From positions 1 to 36,351 of the forward strand of contig CBFHPF010000003.1 in NCBI GenBank assembly GCA_965657665.1: a DNA stretch of 36,351 nt, in the 5' to 3' direction. The position numbers and the translations under genes are program-made. The notes below the pieces were generated by a model that had not been told where the DNA came from, searched no databases, and saw only the letters and a program-made list of their open reading frames with translations. This document shows positions 8,897 through 14,952 of the stretch, piece after piece; positions within the stretch are counted from its first letter, which is position 1; each line of letters begins with the position of its first letter. The DNA comes from UBA8337 sp965657665 (GTDB lineage: Bacteria > Pseudomonadota > Alphaproteobacteria > RS24).

Positions 8897-8948
8897 AGAC
8901 CGAGAGACGCGCCGCTGTGGAAAACTTTATCGCCCGATAAATCGCTTT

Positions 8949-9473
8949 TCAGCTTTTGCGGCGTGCTACACGCGCCCCAAGACGCGCTAAAGCATGGCGC
9001 AAACGACTGTTTTCAAACCCGTCCAAATCGGCCTCAGCAGCCGCCAGCTCGTCTTCACTTAACGGCGTTTCGCGCGCCTCTTGTGCTTTCAAATAATCCA
9101 ATGGCAATGGGCCTTGAATAACGTTTAACCGCCCCACCGCGCCCGCGCCGTAATGCTGATTGATACGCTCTAAAATCAGCGGTGCCATATGCTGCACCTC
9201 GAGCGCCATCGCGCCCTCTACCTTAACTGTCAGCACAGAGCCGTCTTGCGTGCCACGCCCATTGCGCGATATGCGCTCAGGGCAAGACCATGCCGCCAAT
9301 TGTGGGCCGACAATCACCGACCAATGGCTAAGAATATCAATCTCGCGAAAGCCGCGCTTTTTGAGAACCGGTGCCGTGATGCGCCCCAACACAGCCCCTA
9401 CCGACCGGCCTTGAAAGCCACGCGCCGGTTTGGTTTGAGGTATGTCGCGCAAAAATGGCGGCACTTTGTCCAT
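8949..9473 (-). CDS. dciA: DciA-like protein (DUF721)
   Basis: 174-residue protein of the DciA/DUF721 family, the presumed ancestral partner that helps load the replicative helicase DnaB in bacteria lacking DnaC. The N-terminal half contains the KKRGFREIDILSHW region and the WSCPERI block typical of alphaproteobacterial DUF721. The C-terminal part is acidic, then basic at the end. The ATG at 9473 has AGGAG 6 nt upstream. A frame extension from a TTG at 9497 runs through that ribosome binding site and is less likely. It is divergent from mutY, 50 bp apart. Confidence 0.82.
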   Translation of the reverse strand: MDKVPPFLRDIPQTKPARGFQGRSVGAVLGRITAPVLKKRGFREIDILSHWSVIVGPQLAAWSCPERISRNGRGTQDGSVLTVKVEGAMALEVQHMAPLILERINQHYGAGAVGRLNVIQGPLPLDYLKAQEARETPLSEDELAAAEADLDGFENSRLRHALARLGARVARRKS

Positions 9474-9497
9474 GGTGGCTCCTGCGGTTTGCGCCAA

Positions 9498-9521
9498 GTG
9501 ATAATTGCGTTAGCTTATCAC
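9498..9521. promoter_or_regulatory. Inverted repeat in the dciA/mutY divergent promoter region
   Basis: A perfect 7-bp inverted repeat, GTGATAA (9498-9504) and TTATCAC (9515-9521), with a 10-nt spacer, occupies the centre of the 50-bp gap between the two divergent start codons. Its half-site spacing suits a dimeric regulator, and it could serve both genes. No convincing -10/-35 pair is visible around it. Binding by any protein is inference. Confidence 0.4.
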
Positions 9522-9523
9522 AT

Positions 9524-10567
9524 ATGCCCAGCGCACCGCAAAAACCTGCTCGCCTGTTACTTGATTGGTACGACCGCCATGCGCGCGCCTTGCCTTGGCG
9601 TGCTTTGCCCGATGAGACGCCCGAGCCGTATCATGTCTGGCTGTCGGAAATCATGTTGCAGCAAACCACTGTCACCACAGTGAAGCCGTATTTTGAAAAA
9701 TTTTTGCAACTTTTCCCGACTGTCAAAGATTTGGCGGCAGCACAAGATGATGCCGTAATGGCCGCTTGGGCGGGGCTTGGCTATTACAGCCGCGCGCGCA
9801 ATTTATTGAAATGCGCCCGCTTGGTCGCGCAAGAATATGACGGCGTGTTTCCCGATAATGAAGAAGCTCTATTGCGCCTGCCGGGCATTGGCCCTTACAC
9901 GGCGGCGGCGATTGCCGCCATTGCCTTCAATCAGCCCGCCGCACCGGTAGACGGCAATATTGAGCGCGTTTTGGCGCGGCTTTATGCGCTGCAAACGCCC
10001 TTGCCCGCCTTAAAGCCCGAAGTGAAAGCCAAGAATGAAAAGCTTGTGCCGCAAGATAGACCCGGCGATTTTGCCCAAGCCATGATGGATTTGGGCGCGA
10101 CGCTATGCACTCCCAAACGACCCGATTGTCTGTTATGCCCGTGGCAGAAAATTTGCACGGCACGCAAAAACAATATTCAAGAAACCTTGCCCAAGCGCGC
10201 ACCGAAAAAGCCCAAGCCGGAGCGGCGCGGAACTGTGTTTTGGCTGGAAAACAATAAAGGCGAAGTGCTGCTGCATCGCCGCCCCGATAAAGGATTATTG
10301 GGCGGCATGTTGTGCTTTCCTTCTACCGGATGGGATGCCGCGAATGACACCGAATTGCCGCACATATTGGCTGATGAGTGGACGACGCTTGAGGCTGAAG
10401 TGGTGCATGTGTTCACCCATTTTCGCCTGACACTGAATGTGAAGGCGCGCAATGCACCATCCGGTTTTAAAAAACCGCAAGACCATATTTGGTTGCACCC
10501 GCGCGAATTTGCTTCCGCCGCGCTGCCCAGCCTGATGACAAAATTATGGAAAGCCGTTTTGCTTTAA
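9524..10567 (+). CDS. mutY: A/G-specific adenine DNA glycosylase MutY
   Basis: 347-residue base excision repair enzyme removing adenine opposite 8-oxoguanine. Catalytic Glu42 lies in WLSEIMLQQT. The helix-hairpin-helix LPGIGPYTAAA is followed by catalytic Asp143 in PVDGNIERV. The [4Fe-4S] cluster cysteines are at 195, 202, 205 and 211 (C-x6-C-x2-C-x5-C). The C-terminal NUDIX-like domain (about 225-347), which senses 8-oxoG, is present. The start at 9524 is chosen because the extension back to 9455 would overlap the divergent dciA and lacks family similarity. Its stop overlaps the convergent hydratase gene by 4 nt. Confidence 0.95.
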   Translation: MPSAPQKPARLLLDWYDRHARALPWRALPDETPEPYHVWLSEIMLQQTTVTTVKPYFEKFLQLFPTVKDLAAAQDDAVMAAWAGLGYYSRARNLLKCARLVAQEYDGVFPDNEEALLRLPGIGPYTAAAIAAIAFNQPAAPVDGNIERVLARLYALQTPLPALKPEVKAKNEKLVPQDRPGDFAQAMMDLGATLCTPKRPDCLLCPWQKICTARKNNIQETLPKRAPKKPKPERRGTVFWLENNKGEVLLHRRPDKGLLGGMLCFPSTGWDAANDTELPHILADEWTTLEAEVVHVFTHFRLTLNVKARNAPSGFKKPQDHIWLHPREFASAALPSLMTKLWKAVLL

Positions 10568-11328
10568 ATATTACCGAAATCGCCGCTGCGGCCTTTGCCA
10601 CCGGCAAACCGTGCCGCGCCACCCGCCGCACCGGCACGCAAGCTGTCTTGCCCAATATCAGTTTCAAATTGCAATGCCTCGGCCAAGGGCATGCCCCATT
10701 GCGCCAGCACGCTTAACCTGTCATTGCGCATGCAGCTTTGCGGAAACTGCGCCAATTGCGCAGCAATCTCCAACGCCGCATCTAGGGCCGTGCCGTCATC
10801 AACCACCCGATTGGCCAGACCGAAAGACAAAGCTTCTTCCGCGCCGACCGGACGGCCTGTCAAAATCATATCCATGGCGCGCGACTGCCCGATGAGACGC
10901 GGCAAGCGCACTGTGCCACCATCGATGAGCGGCACACCCCAACGGCGGCAAAACACACCAAACACGGCCGAGCGCGCGGCAACCCGCATATCGCACATCA
11001 CCGACATTTCCAAACCACCGGCCACGGCATGGCCTTCCACTGCCGCGATAGATGGCTTGGTAAGGTTCAGCCAGCTTGGGCCCATCGGGGCTTCGCGGCG
11101 AAAATTCTGTTCAGCCGCCACCGCCTTTAAATCAGCGCCGGCACAAAAATGCCCATCGCTGCCGGTCAGCACATGCACCGCCACCGCGTCATCGGCCTCG
11201 CCTGCCAAAAACGCAGCTTCCAGAGCCTCAGCCGTTTCGGGGTCGACGGCATTGCGCGCTGGCGTGCGGTTAATGGTGATGATGTTTGTCTGGTCGCGCG
11301 TCTCGCGCAAAACTTTCGGTTCGCTCAT
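10564..11328 (-). CDS. Enoyl-CoA hydratase/isomerase (crotonase) family protein
   Basis: 254-residue crotonase-fold protein. The oxyanion-hole segments HFCAGADLKA (about residue 60-70) and EGHAVAGGLE (about 98-107) are clear, so it acts on an acyl-CoA thioester. The second segment keeps the Glu of GGLE, but the usual second catalytic Glu region reads WGVPLIDGGTVRLP, so the exact chemistry (hydration or isomerisation) is open. The ATG at 11328 has GGGAG upstream; an ATG 18 nt earlier lacks a site. No other fatty-acid genes adjoin it. It converges on mutY, the two stop codons sharing TTTAAA. Confidence 0.85.
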   Translation of the reverse strand: MSEPKVLRETRDQTNIITINRTPARNAVDPETAEALEAAFLAGEADDAVAVHVLTGSDGHFCAGADLKAVAAEQNFRREAPMGPSWLNLTKPSIAAVEGHAVAGGLEMSVMCDMRVAARSAVFGVFCRRWGVPLIDGGTVRLPRLIGQSRAMDMILTGRPVGAEEALSFGLANRVVDDGTALDAALEIAAQLAQFPQSCMRNDRLSVLAQWGMPLAEALQFETDIGQDSLRAGAAGGAARFAGGKGRSGDFGNI

Positions 11329-11396
11329 GAGTATCTCCCTCTTCATGAAAGCTTACGGGCAGATGCCAATTAAAGCAAAAGCAGAACGCGTGTCGC

Positions 11397-11425
11397 TTGA
11401 CCGCCAGCCCCGAGGCGGCTAGGCT
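11397..11425 (+). promoter_or_regulatory. Candidate promoter for the small membrane protein gene
   Basis: TTGACC (11397-11402) is followed after 17 nt by TAGGCT (11420-11425), read as CTAGGCT. The spacer region contains CCGCC/GGCGG arms (11401-11418). The expected transcript start would be about 30 nt before the ATG at 11463. The form matches the promoter candidates of the ATP operon and of the gene at 13626. Confidence 0.5.
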
Positions 11426-11462
11426 TTTCACATCTCTCAAGAAAAACAATAAGGAGGGGATA

Positions 11463-11828
11463 ATGATGCAACGTTTTGCAATATTGGGTGTTGGCCTGCT
11501 GGCCGTGATTTTGATTTATTATTCATCACGCGATGATGATTCCATGATGGAAGAGCAGTCGACGATGACCGACACGCCGGTGTTGGTGGCCCCGCCGAAA
11601 GACAACATGTCGAAAATGATGGATGACGGCATGAGCGATAAGATGATGGGCAAAGAGCAGGAAACCCGCAAATTGCTGGCCGAACTGCGCACCATTCCGG
11701 TTAGCGAATATGCGGTCAATCTTTCGAAATATGAGCGCTTGCTGGAACTGCACCCGGGTAATCCGAAATATATCCGTAAAGTGTCGTTTTACAGCAAAAA
11801 GCTGATGACCAAACAAGCCGGCTACTAA
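11463..11828 (+). CDS. Small membrane-anchored protein with a Met/Asp-rich linker, unknown function
   Basis: 121-residue protein. One hydrophobic helix (about 4-20) is followed by an acidic, methionine-rich stretch (about 22-68) with repeated MM and D/E pairs, and then a short helical C-terminal module. That module has the pattern N-x3-Y-x2-L-x2-L-x-P-x-N-x3-Y, ending in K-x5-Y. I recognise this as a recurring C-terminal repeat-like motif in uncharacterised bacterial proteins, not as a known function. A strong AAGGAGGGG precedes the ATG; an in-frame ATG follows immediately. The Met/acid-rich segment could bind metal, but there is no direct evidence. Confidence 0.7.
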   Translation: MMQRFAILGVGLLAVILIYYSSRDDDSMMEEQSTMTDTPVLVAPPKDNMSKMMDDGMSDKMMGKEQETRKLLAELRTIPVSEYAVNLSKYERLLELHPGNPKYIRKVSFYSKKLMTKQAGY

Positions 11829-11842
11829 GCCGCGCACCCAAA

Positions 11843-11898
11843 CCTATCACCACCGCCTCTCCCATTAATTTGGGAGGGGTGGTGAGGTGTGGGGGGAG
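11843..11898 (+). repeat. GC-rich hairpin repeat of dispersed-element type, also supplying a ribosome binding site
   Basis: CACCACC (11848-11854) and CTCCC (11859-11863) pair with GGGAG (11872-11876) and GGTGGTG (11878-11884) around an 8-nt loop, leaving a small internal bulge. The right side runs on as GGTGTGGGGGGAG, which ends in a GGGGGAG Shine-Dalgarno site 6 nt before the ATG at 11905. No U-run follows, so it is not a typical terminator. It looks like the short interspersed C/G-rich palindromes common in alphaproteobacterial genomes. Only one copy is in the window, so dispersal is inferred. Confidence 0.45.
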
Positions 11899-11904
11899 TT
11901 CGTT

Positions 11905-12378
11905 ATGGTTGATATTGAAAAAGCCCTTAAATCTATCGCCGCCGAGACCGACACCAAGAAATTAAAAAATTGGATGGTGAACGGCGAAAAACATGGCAAA
12001 CGAGAAATTGTGGCTGCCGTTGCAAACCGCGTTGCCGAATTGGAGGGCTTTGATTATAGCGACCCAATCGAAAGGGAAGTTTACCAAGCATTAAAAGTTG
12101 CCGAGGCATGCGCTACACTCAAAAACGGCAAAACAACAAGACTTTCAAGAACAAGACAGAAGCTCGCAAAAGAAACCCCTCTGGAATTCACCAAATGGGT
12201 ACTGAGACCATCAATGAAAACCACGCAAGGCTTCGACATTCTTCATGAATACAATCTTCTTGAACACACCTGCGAAGCGATTGCCTTGCGTCACCCTCAT
12301 AATTTTACAGATGATGAGTTAGCCACGGCCAAAGAACGCTTGGAGAGAGCACAGTTAGGCTCTTCCATAAAAGAATAA
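11905..12378 (+). CDS. Uncharacterised soluble protein
   Basis: 157 residues, predicted helical, with no signal peptide or membrane segment. The N-terminal half is Lys/Glu/Ala-rich. The middle has a basic RLSRTRQK stretch near residue 86. The C-terminal third has the pattern GFDILHEYNLLEHTCEAI followed by LRHP. I believe it belongs to a widespread but functionally unknown family in alphaproteobacteria; this is recollection only. The start at 11905 uses the GGGGGAG at the end of the hairpin repeat; a GTG at 11887 is a weaker alternative. A 14-nt gap separates it from the membrane protein gene, so the two are likely co-transcribed. Confidence 0.65.
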   Translation: MVDIEKALKSIAAETDTKKLKNWMVNGEKHGKREIVAAVANRVAELEGFDYSDPIEREVYQALKVAEACATLKNGKTTRLSRTRQKLAKETPLEFTKWVLRPSMKTTQGFDILHEYNLLEHTCEAIALRHPHNFTDDELATAKERLERAQLGSSIKE

Positions 12379-12392
12379 AAAGAGAGGTTGTT

Positions 12393-13100
12393 GTGGCCAA
12401 AACACCGAGAGAAAAATACCTTGAGATAATGGGATTGACGGAACCTACAGAAGGCAAAGGCGACAATATAAACACGGCACCCATCAAAGCCGCGCTAGAC
12501 CGCGCTCATGAAATTAGAATCTTTGAAATCGGTATGCTTTGGAAACGGGCACTATATTTTTGGGGTTTTCAGGGTGTGATATTGATTGCTTTAGGTGGCG
12601 TTCTGAACGCGGCAAGTCCGCAATGCTGCGAACCTGCGTCCGTTGCTTATTCAAGCATGATGGAAACAGCAGCACTTCTTCTCTCACTAGTCGGCTTTTT
12701 GACAGCTTTTGGCTTGGTGTTAATGAATAAAGGCTCTAAGCATTGGCAGGAAAATTGGGAATTTCATATTGATATGTTGGAGGAGGGAAATGAGGGCAAT
12801 CTGCACAAGACCATCCTGCGAGGTGGCGGCTCAAGAGTTTTTTCTGTGTCGAAATTAAACCAACGTACATCGGAAATATTTGCTGTTTTCTGGCTCATAG
12901 TTCTTTCAATCATCGGCCTATGGACCGCTCAAATACCGATGACAGATGTGTATTACAATCGCTGCTTTTTAATCGGCATAATTGGCATCTTTTTTGTATG
13001 TGGAACTATCTATCTCTGGCGCGCGAAAGGGAATGCTGGCGGAAAAAAAACCGTGACCTTTAAACAACGAGAAATCGAATCCATCAGCAAGGAAAAGTAA
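12393..13100 (+). CDS. Four-TM membrane protein, RipA-like
   Basis: 235 residues, GTG start with GAGAGG 5 nt upstream. A cytosolic N terminus (1-50) holds the amphipathic RAHEIRIFEI segment. Membrane helices follow at about 55-72 and 88-110, then a conserved KHWQENWEFHIDMLE block near 117-131. Two more helices lie at about 160-180 and 192-212, and the tail is basic. The FEI-x3-WKRA-x-YFWGF and W-Q-E-N-W-E patterns resemble what I recall of the RipA-type octameric membrane protein family (named from Francisella). The name is tentative and the molecular role is not known to me. Codon use and A+T content look slightly different from the flanking housekeeping genes. Confidence 0.65.
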   Translation: MAKTPREKYLEIMGLTEPTEGKGDNINTAPIKAALDRAHEIRIFEIGMLWKRALYFWGFQGVILIALGGVLNAASPQCCEPASVAYSSMMETAALLLSLVGFLTAFGLVLMNKGSKHWQENWEFHIDMLEEGNEGNLHKTILRGGGSRVFSVSKLNQRTSEIFAVFWLIVLSIIGLWTAQIPMTDVYYNRCFLIGIIGIFFVCGTIYLWRAKGNAGGKKTVTFKQREIESISKEK

Positions 13101-13103
13101 CCC

Positions 13104-13367
13104 ATGCCCTTCACCATTCGCATAACGGCGGAGGTGATTGACCCTCAAAATGCCGACTATATCGCCACCAATAATGCGGTGATTGAGTTATCGAAGCAAT
13201 TCGGATGCGAACGAAGCATGGAATATGACGGCAATCTCGAAACCGGTATTTTCACTTTTCCGACACTGGAAGATGTAATGGCTTTTCGCAATCATCCGAC
13301 GCATCGTACGGCGATGGATAAAGTCGATAGGTTTTATAAATCTATGAAGGTTGAGAGAAACTGGTAA
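13104..13367 (+). CDS. Antibiotic biosynthesis monooxygenase (ABM)-like ferredoxin-fold protein
   Basis: 87 residues, starting 3 nt after the membrane protein stop. The layout is a beta strand at the N terminus (FTIRITAEV), a central strand (GNLETGIFTF) and the helix EDVMAFRNHPTHRTAM followed by FYKSMKVE. That is the pattern of the ABM/dimeric alpha-beta barrel superfamily, where the conserved HP-x-H helix is typical. Such proteins range from heme-degrading or quinone monooxygenases to proteins with no known activity, so no reaction is assigned. Its 3' end overlaps the convergent gene on the other strand by 26 nt. Confidence 0.6.
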   Translation: MPFTIRITAEVIDPQNADYIATNNAVIELSKQFGCERSMEYDGNLETGIFTFPTLEDVMAFRNHPTHRTAMDKVDRFYKSMKVERNW

Positions 13368-13626
13368 TCAACGGCCCGGCCAAAGAGCCATCCGTGCTGA
13401 CAGTGACGTTTTTATAGCCGCGACTGCCCATGACTTTTTTCAAGCCGCGCTCAATCGCCGGACGAATTTCATCCTCCGATTTAACCGCCACAAAAAAACC
13501 GTCAATATCATCGCAAACAAGGCTGATGATGCCGTCTTTATCTTGGCGGCGCAGCGCAAACTCGTGTCGGTCTGATATGTCAAAAGCCATGGCTTTCCCG
13601 TGGGAAATGAAGGAGCTTTTTGTCAT
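13342..13626 (-). CDS. Uncharacterised small protein
   Basis: 94 residues, no signal peptide or membrane helix. The sequence alternates strand-like and helical segments: AFDISDRHEFALRR, then ISLVCDDIDGFFVAV, then EIRPAIERGLKKVMG and a polar tail. I do not recognise the family. GGAGA lies about 7 nt before the ATG, and a TTGACC/TAGTCT promoter candidate lies just upstream, so it has its own transcription start downstream of ccrM. The last 26 nt overlap the convergent ABM-like gene, meaning the two transcripts would be antisense over their 3' ends. Confidence 0.65.
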   Translation of the reverse strand: MTKSSFISHGKAMAFDISDRHEFALRRQDKDGIISLVCDDIDGFFVAVKSEDEIRPAIERGLKKVMGSRGYKNVTVSTDGSLAGPLITSFSQPS

Positions 13627-13653
13627 TATTATTTCTCCGTTTCAGTTATCGCG

Positions 13654-13683
13654 AGACTAGCGGGTGAAACGGCAACAGGTCAA
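13654..13683 (-). promoter_or_regulatory. Candidate promoter for the small gene at 13626
   Basis: On the - strand TTGACC (13683-13678) is followed after 18 nt by TAGTCT (13659-13654), read as CTAGTCT. It lies in the 66-bp gap after the ccrM stop, and its direction and distance fit the gene starting at 13626. Confidence 0.45.
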
Positions 13684-13692
13684 GTTTGGGCG

Positions 13693-14820
13693 CTAACCCT
13701 CATCCCTTACCTTTTGGCGCAGATTATCAATCGGCACGAGTTTTTCGCCGTCTTTATAATGCCAATAGGTCCAGCCATTGCAGCTGGGTGCGCCTTGCGC
13801 GGCGGCGCCCATTTTATGAATGCTGCCCGATAAGGCATTTTTCTCTGAGCCTTTATCGCCGCCCAATTTAACCGAGCCATCGGCCCGCACTTTGGCCTTA
13901 ATGGCGGCTTGCGCTTTACGCGCCGGGCCAAAAAGCTGCATGCCGGGCTTCACCAGCCCGCGCTCCACCAAAGTGCCGAAGGCGACACGCGGTTGCGCTT
14001 TCGGGCTTTGCGTCATTTGCAAATCGGCATCATCGAGTTTTTCAACCCGCCCAATGCGCTGCATCGCCGCTTCGGCATATTCTGCCTCGGCCTCAATACC
14101 AATAAAATGACGGCCCAGCTTTTTAGCCACCGCGCCGGTGGTGCCGGTGCCGAAAAACGGGTCGAGCACAATATCACCGGCCTGCGTGCTGGCCAGCAAT
14201 ACGCGGTGCAACAGGCTTTCGGGCTTTTGTGTCGGGTGCAGTTTCGCGCCGCCATCACCTTTCAAGCGTTCGCCGCCGGTGCAAATCGGCAAGCTCCAAT
14301 CAGAGCGCATTTGCACATCATCATTCAGCGTCTTCATCGCCTGATAATTGAAGGTATAGCCGGTGGCGTTTTCATCGGGCGCGGCCCAAATCAGCGTTTC
14401 ATGCGCATTGGTAAAGCGCGTGCCGCGAAAATTCGGCATCGGATTGGTTTTGCGCCAGATAATATCGTTCAAAATCCAATAACCGAGATCTTGCAAGGCT
14501 GCGCCAACGCGGAAAATATTATGATATGAGCCGATAACCCACAGCGTGCCGGTCGGCTTCAGCACGCGCTGCGCCTCGCCCAACCAAGCGCGGGTGAAGG
14601 CATCATAGGCGGCGTAACTGTCGAATTTATCCCAATCATCGGTTACCGCATCGACCTTGCTTTGGTCGGGGCGGTGCAACTCGTTTTTCAACTGCAGATT
14701 GTAAGGCGGGTCAGCAAACACCAAATCGACGCAATTATCGGGCAGTGCGCGCAGCCGTTCGAGGCAATCGCCTTGTAAAATCGTGTCTATCGGTAATGCT
14801 TTACTCATGCGGGCTACCAT
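13693..14820 (-). CDS. ccrM: Cell-cycle regulated DNA adenine methyltransferase CcrM (GANTC-specific)
   Basis: 375-residue beta-class adenine N6 methyltransferase. The catalytic motif DPPY is at 37-40 and the AdoMet motif DPFFGTGTT lies near 220. The C-terminal domain, about 100 residues long and ending in GWTYWHYKDGEKLVPID, is the extra domain that distinguishes CcrM from short HinfI-like enzymes and is needed for DNA recognition. CcrM methylates the A of GANTC and couples transcription to replication in Caulobacter and relatives. No restriction enzyme adjoins it. The start is uncertain: ATG 14820 or ATG 14808, neither with a clear Shine-Dalgarno site. Three GANTC sites lie immediately upstream. 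Confidence 0.96.
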   Translation of the reverse strand: MVARMSKALPIDTILQGDCLERLRALPDNCVDLVFADPPYNLQLKNELHRPDQSKVDAVTDDWDKFDSYAAYDAFTRAWLGEAQRVLKPTGTLWVIGSYHNIFRVGAALQDLGYWILNDIIWRKTNPMPNFRGTRFTNAHETLIWAAPDENATGYTFNYQAMKTLNDDVQMRSDWSLPICTGGERLKGDGGAKLHPTQKPESLLHRVLLASTQAGDIVLDPFFGTGTTGAVAKKLGRHFIGIEAEAEYAEAAMQRIGRVEKLDDADLQMTQSPKAQPRVAFGTLVERGLVKPGMQLFGPARKAQAAIKAKVRADGSVKLGGDKGSEKNALSGSIHKMGAAAQGAPSCNGWTYWHYKDGEKLVPIDNLRQKVRDEG

Positions 14821-14858
14821 GATTCATGCCGAGTCCGCCGTCAATCCCTCAAGGATTC
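14821..14858 (-). promoter_or_regulatory. Cluster of three GANTC sites upstream of ccrM
   Basis: GANTC occurs at 14821-14825, 14831-14835 and 14854-14858; the first abuts the ATG at 14820. By chance one site per 256 bp is expected. A TTGACG (- strand, 14844-14839), matching the Caulobacter-type -35, sits between the second and third sites, but no good -10 follows. In Caulobacter, GANTC sites in the ccrM leader take part in its own control; the same role here is inferred. Confidence 0.7.
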
Positions 14859-14865
14859 CAATGAG

Positions 14866-14880
14866 TTAAAATAATTTTGA
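14866..14880. promoter_or_regulatory. CtrA-like site (TTAA-N7-TTGA)
   Basis: TTAA (14866-14869), seven bases, then TTGA (14877-14880): seven of the eight specified bases of the CtrA consensus TTAA-N7-TTAA. It lies 46 bp upstream of the first ccrM start codon. CtrA activates ccrM in Caulobacter. Because the sequence is A+T-rich and one base is off, the assignment is tentative. Confidence 0.45.
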
Positions 14881-14881
14881 C

Positions 14882-14902
14882 TTATCCACAGGAGCATCCA
14901 CA
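14882..14902. promoter_or_regulatory. DnaA box pair in the ccrM/rnhB intergenic region
   Basis: TTATCCACA at 14882-14890 is an exact match to the strong DnaA box. GCATCCACA at 14894-14902 has two mismatches and lies 12 bp further on in the same orientation, with ATCCACAG repeated in both. Other replication-origin features (AT-rich unwinding region, more boxes) are not seen, so a regulatory rather than origin role is likelier. Confidence 0.6.
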
Positions 14903-14910
14903 GCCGCTAG

Positions 14911-14952
14911 ATGTGGTGGGTTTCACTCATTATGTGGTGGGTTTCACCCATT
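14911..14952. repeat. Tandem 21-bp duplication overlapping the rnhB stop
   Basis: Two adjacent 21-bp units, 14911-14931 and 14932-14952, differ at a single base. Each begins ATGTGGTGGGTTTCAC. The second unit includes the last codons and TGA stop of rnhB. Unit two can fold as TGGGT-GAA-ACCCA on the transcript; unit one has a mismatch in that stem. No U-run follows. Confidence 0.85.

Noticed and set aside
8877..8898. Inverted repeat CTGATTC/GAATCAG as a terminator for dciA
   Set aside because: No U-run follows on either strand; kept only as a possible protein-binding site.
10595..11422. 275-codon frame opposite the hydratase gene
   Set aside because: It is the reverse complement of a clear crotonase gene with a good ribosome binding site; the antisense peptide is low in complexity.
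13693..14820. Restriction-modification system
   Set aside because: The enzyme has the CcrM C-terminal domain and no endonuclease gene lies beside it; it is an orphan regulatory methyltransferase.
14881..14952. Replication origin because of a DnaA box and repeats
   Set aside because: Only one exact box, no AT-rich unwinding region and no origin-linked genes such as dnaA, hemE or parAB nearby; a regulatory role fits better.
14911..14952. CRISPR array
   Set aside because: Two directly adjacent units with no spacers.
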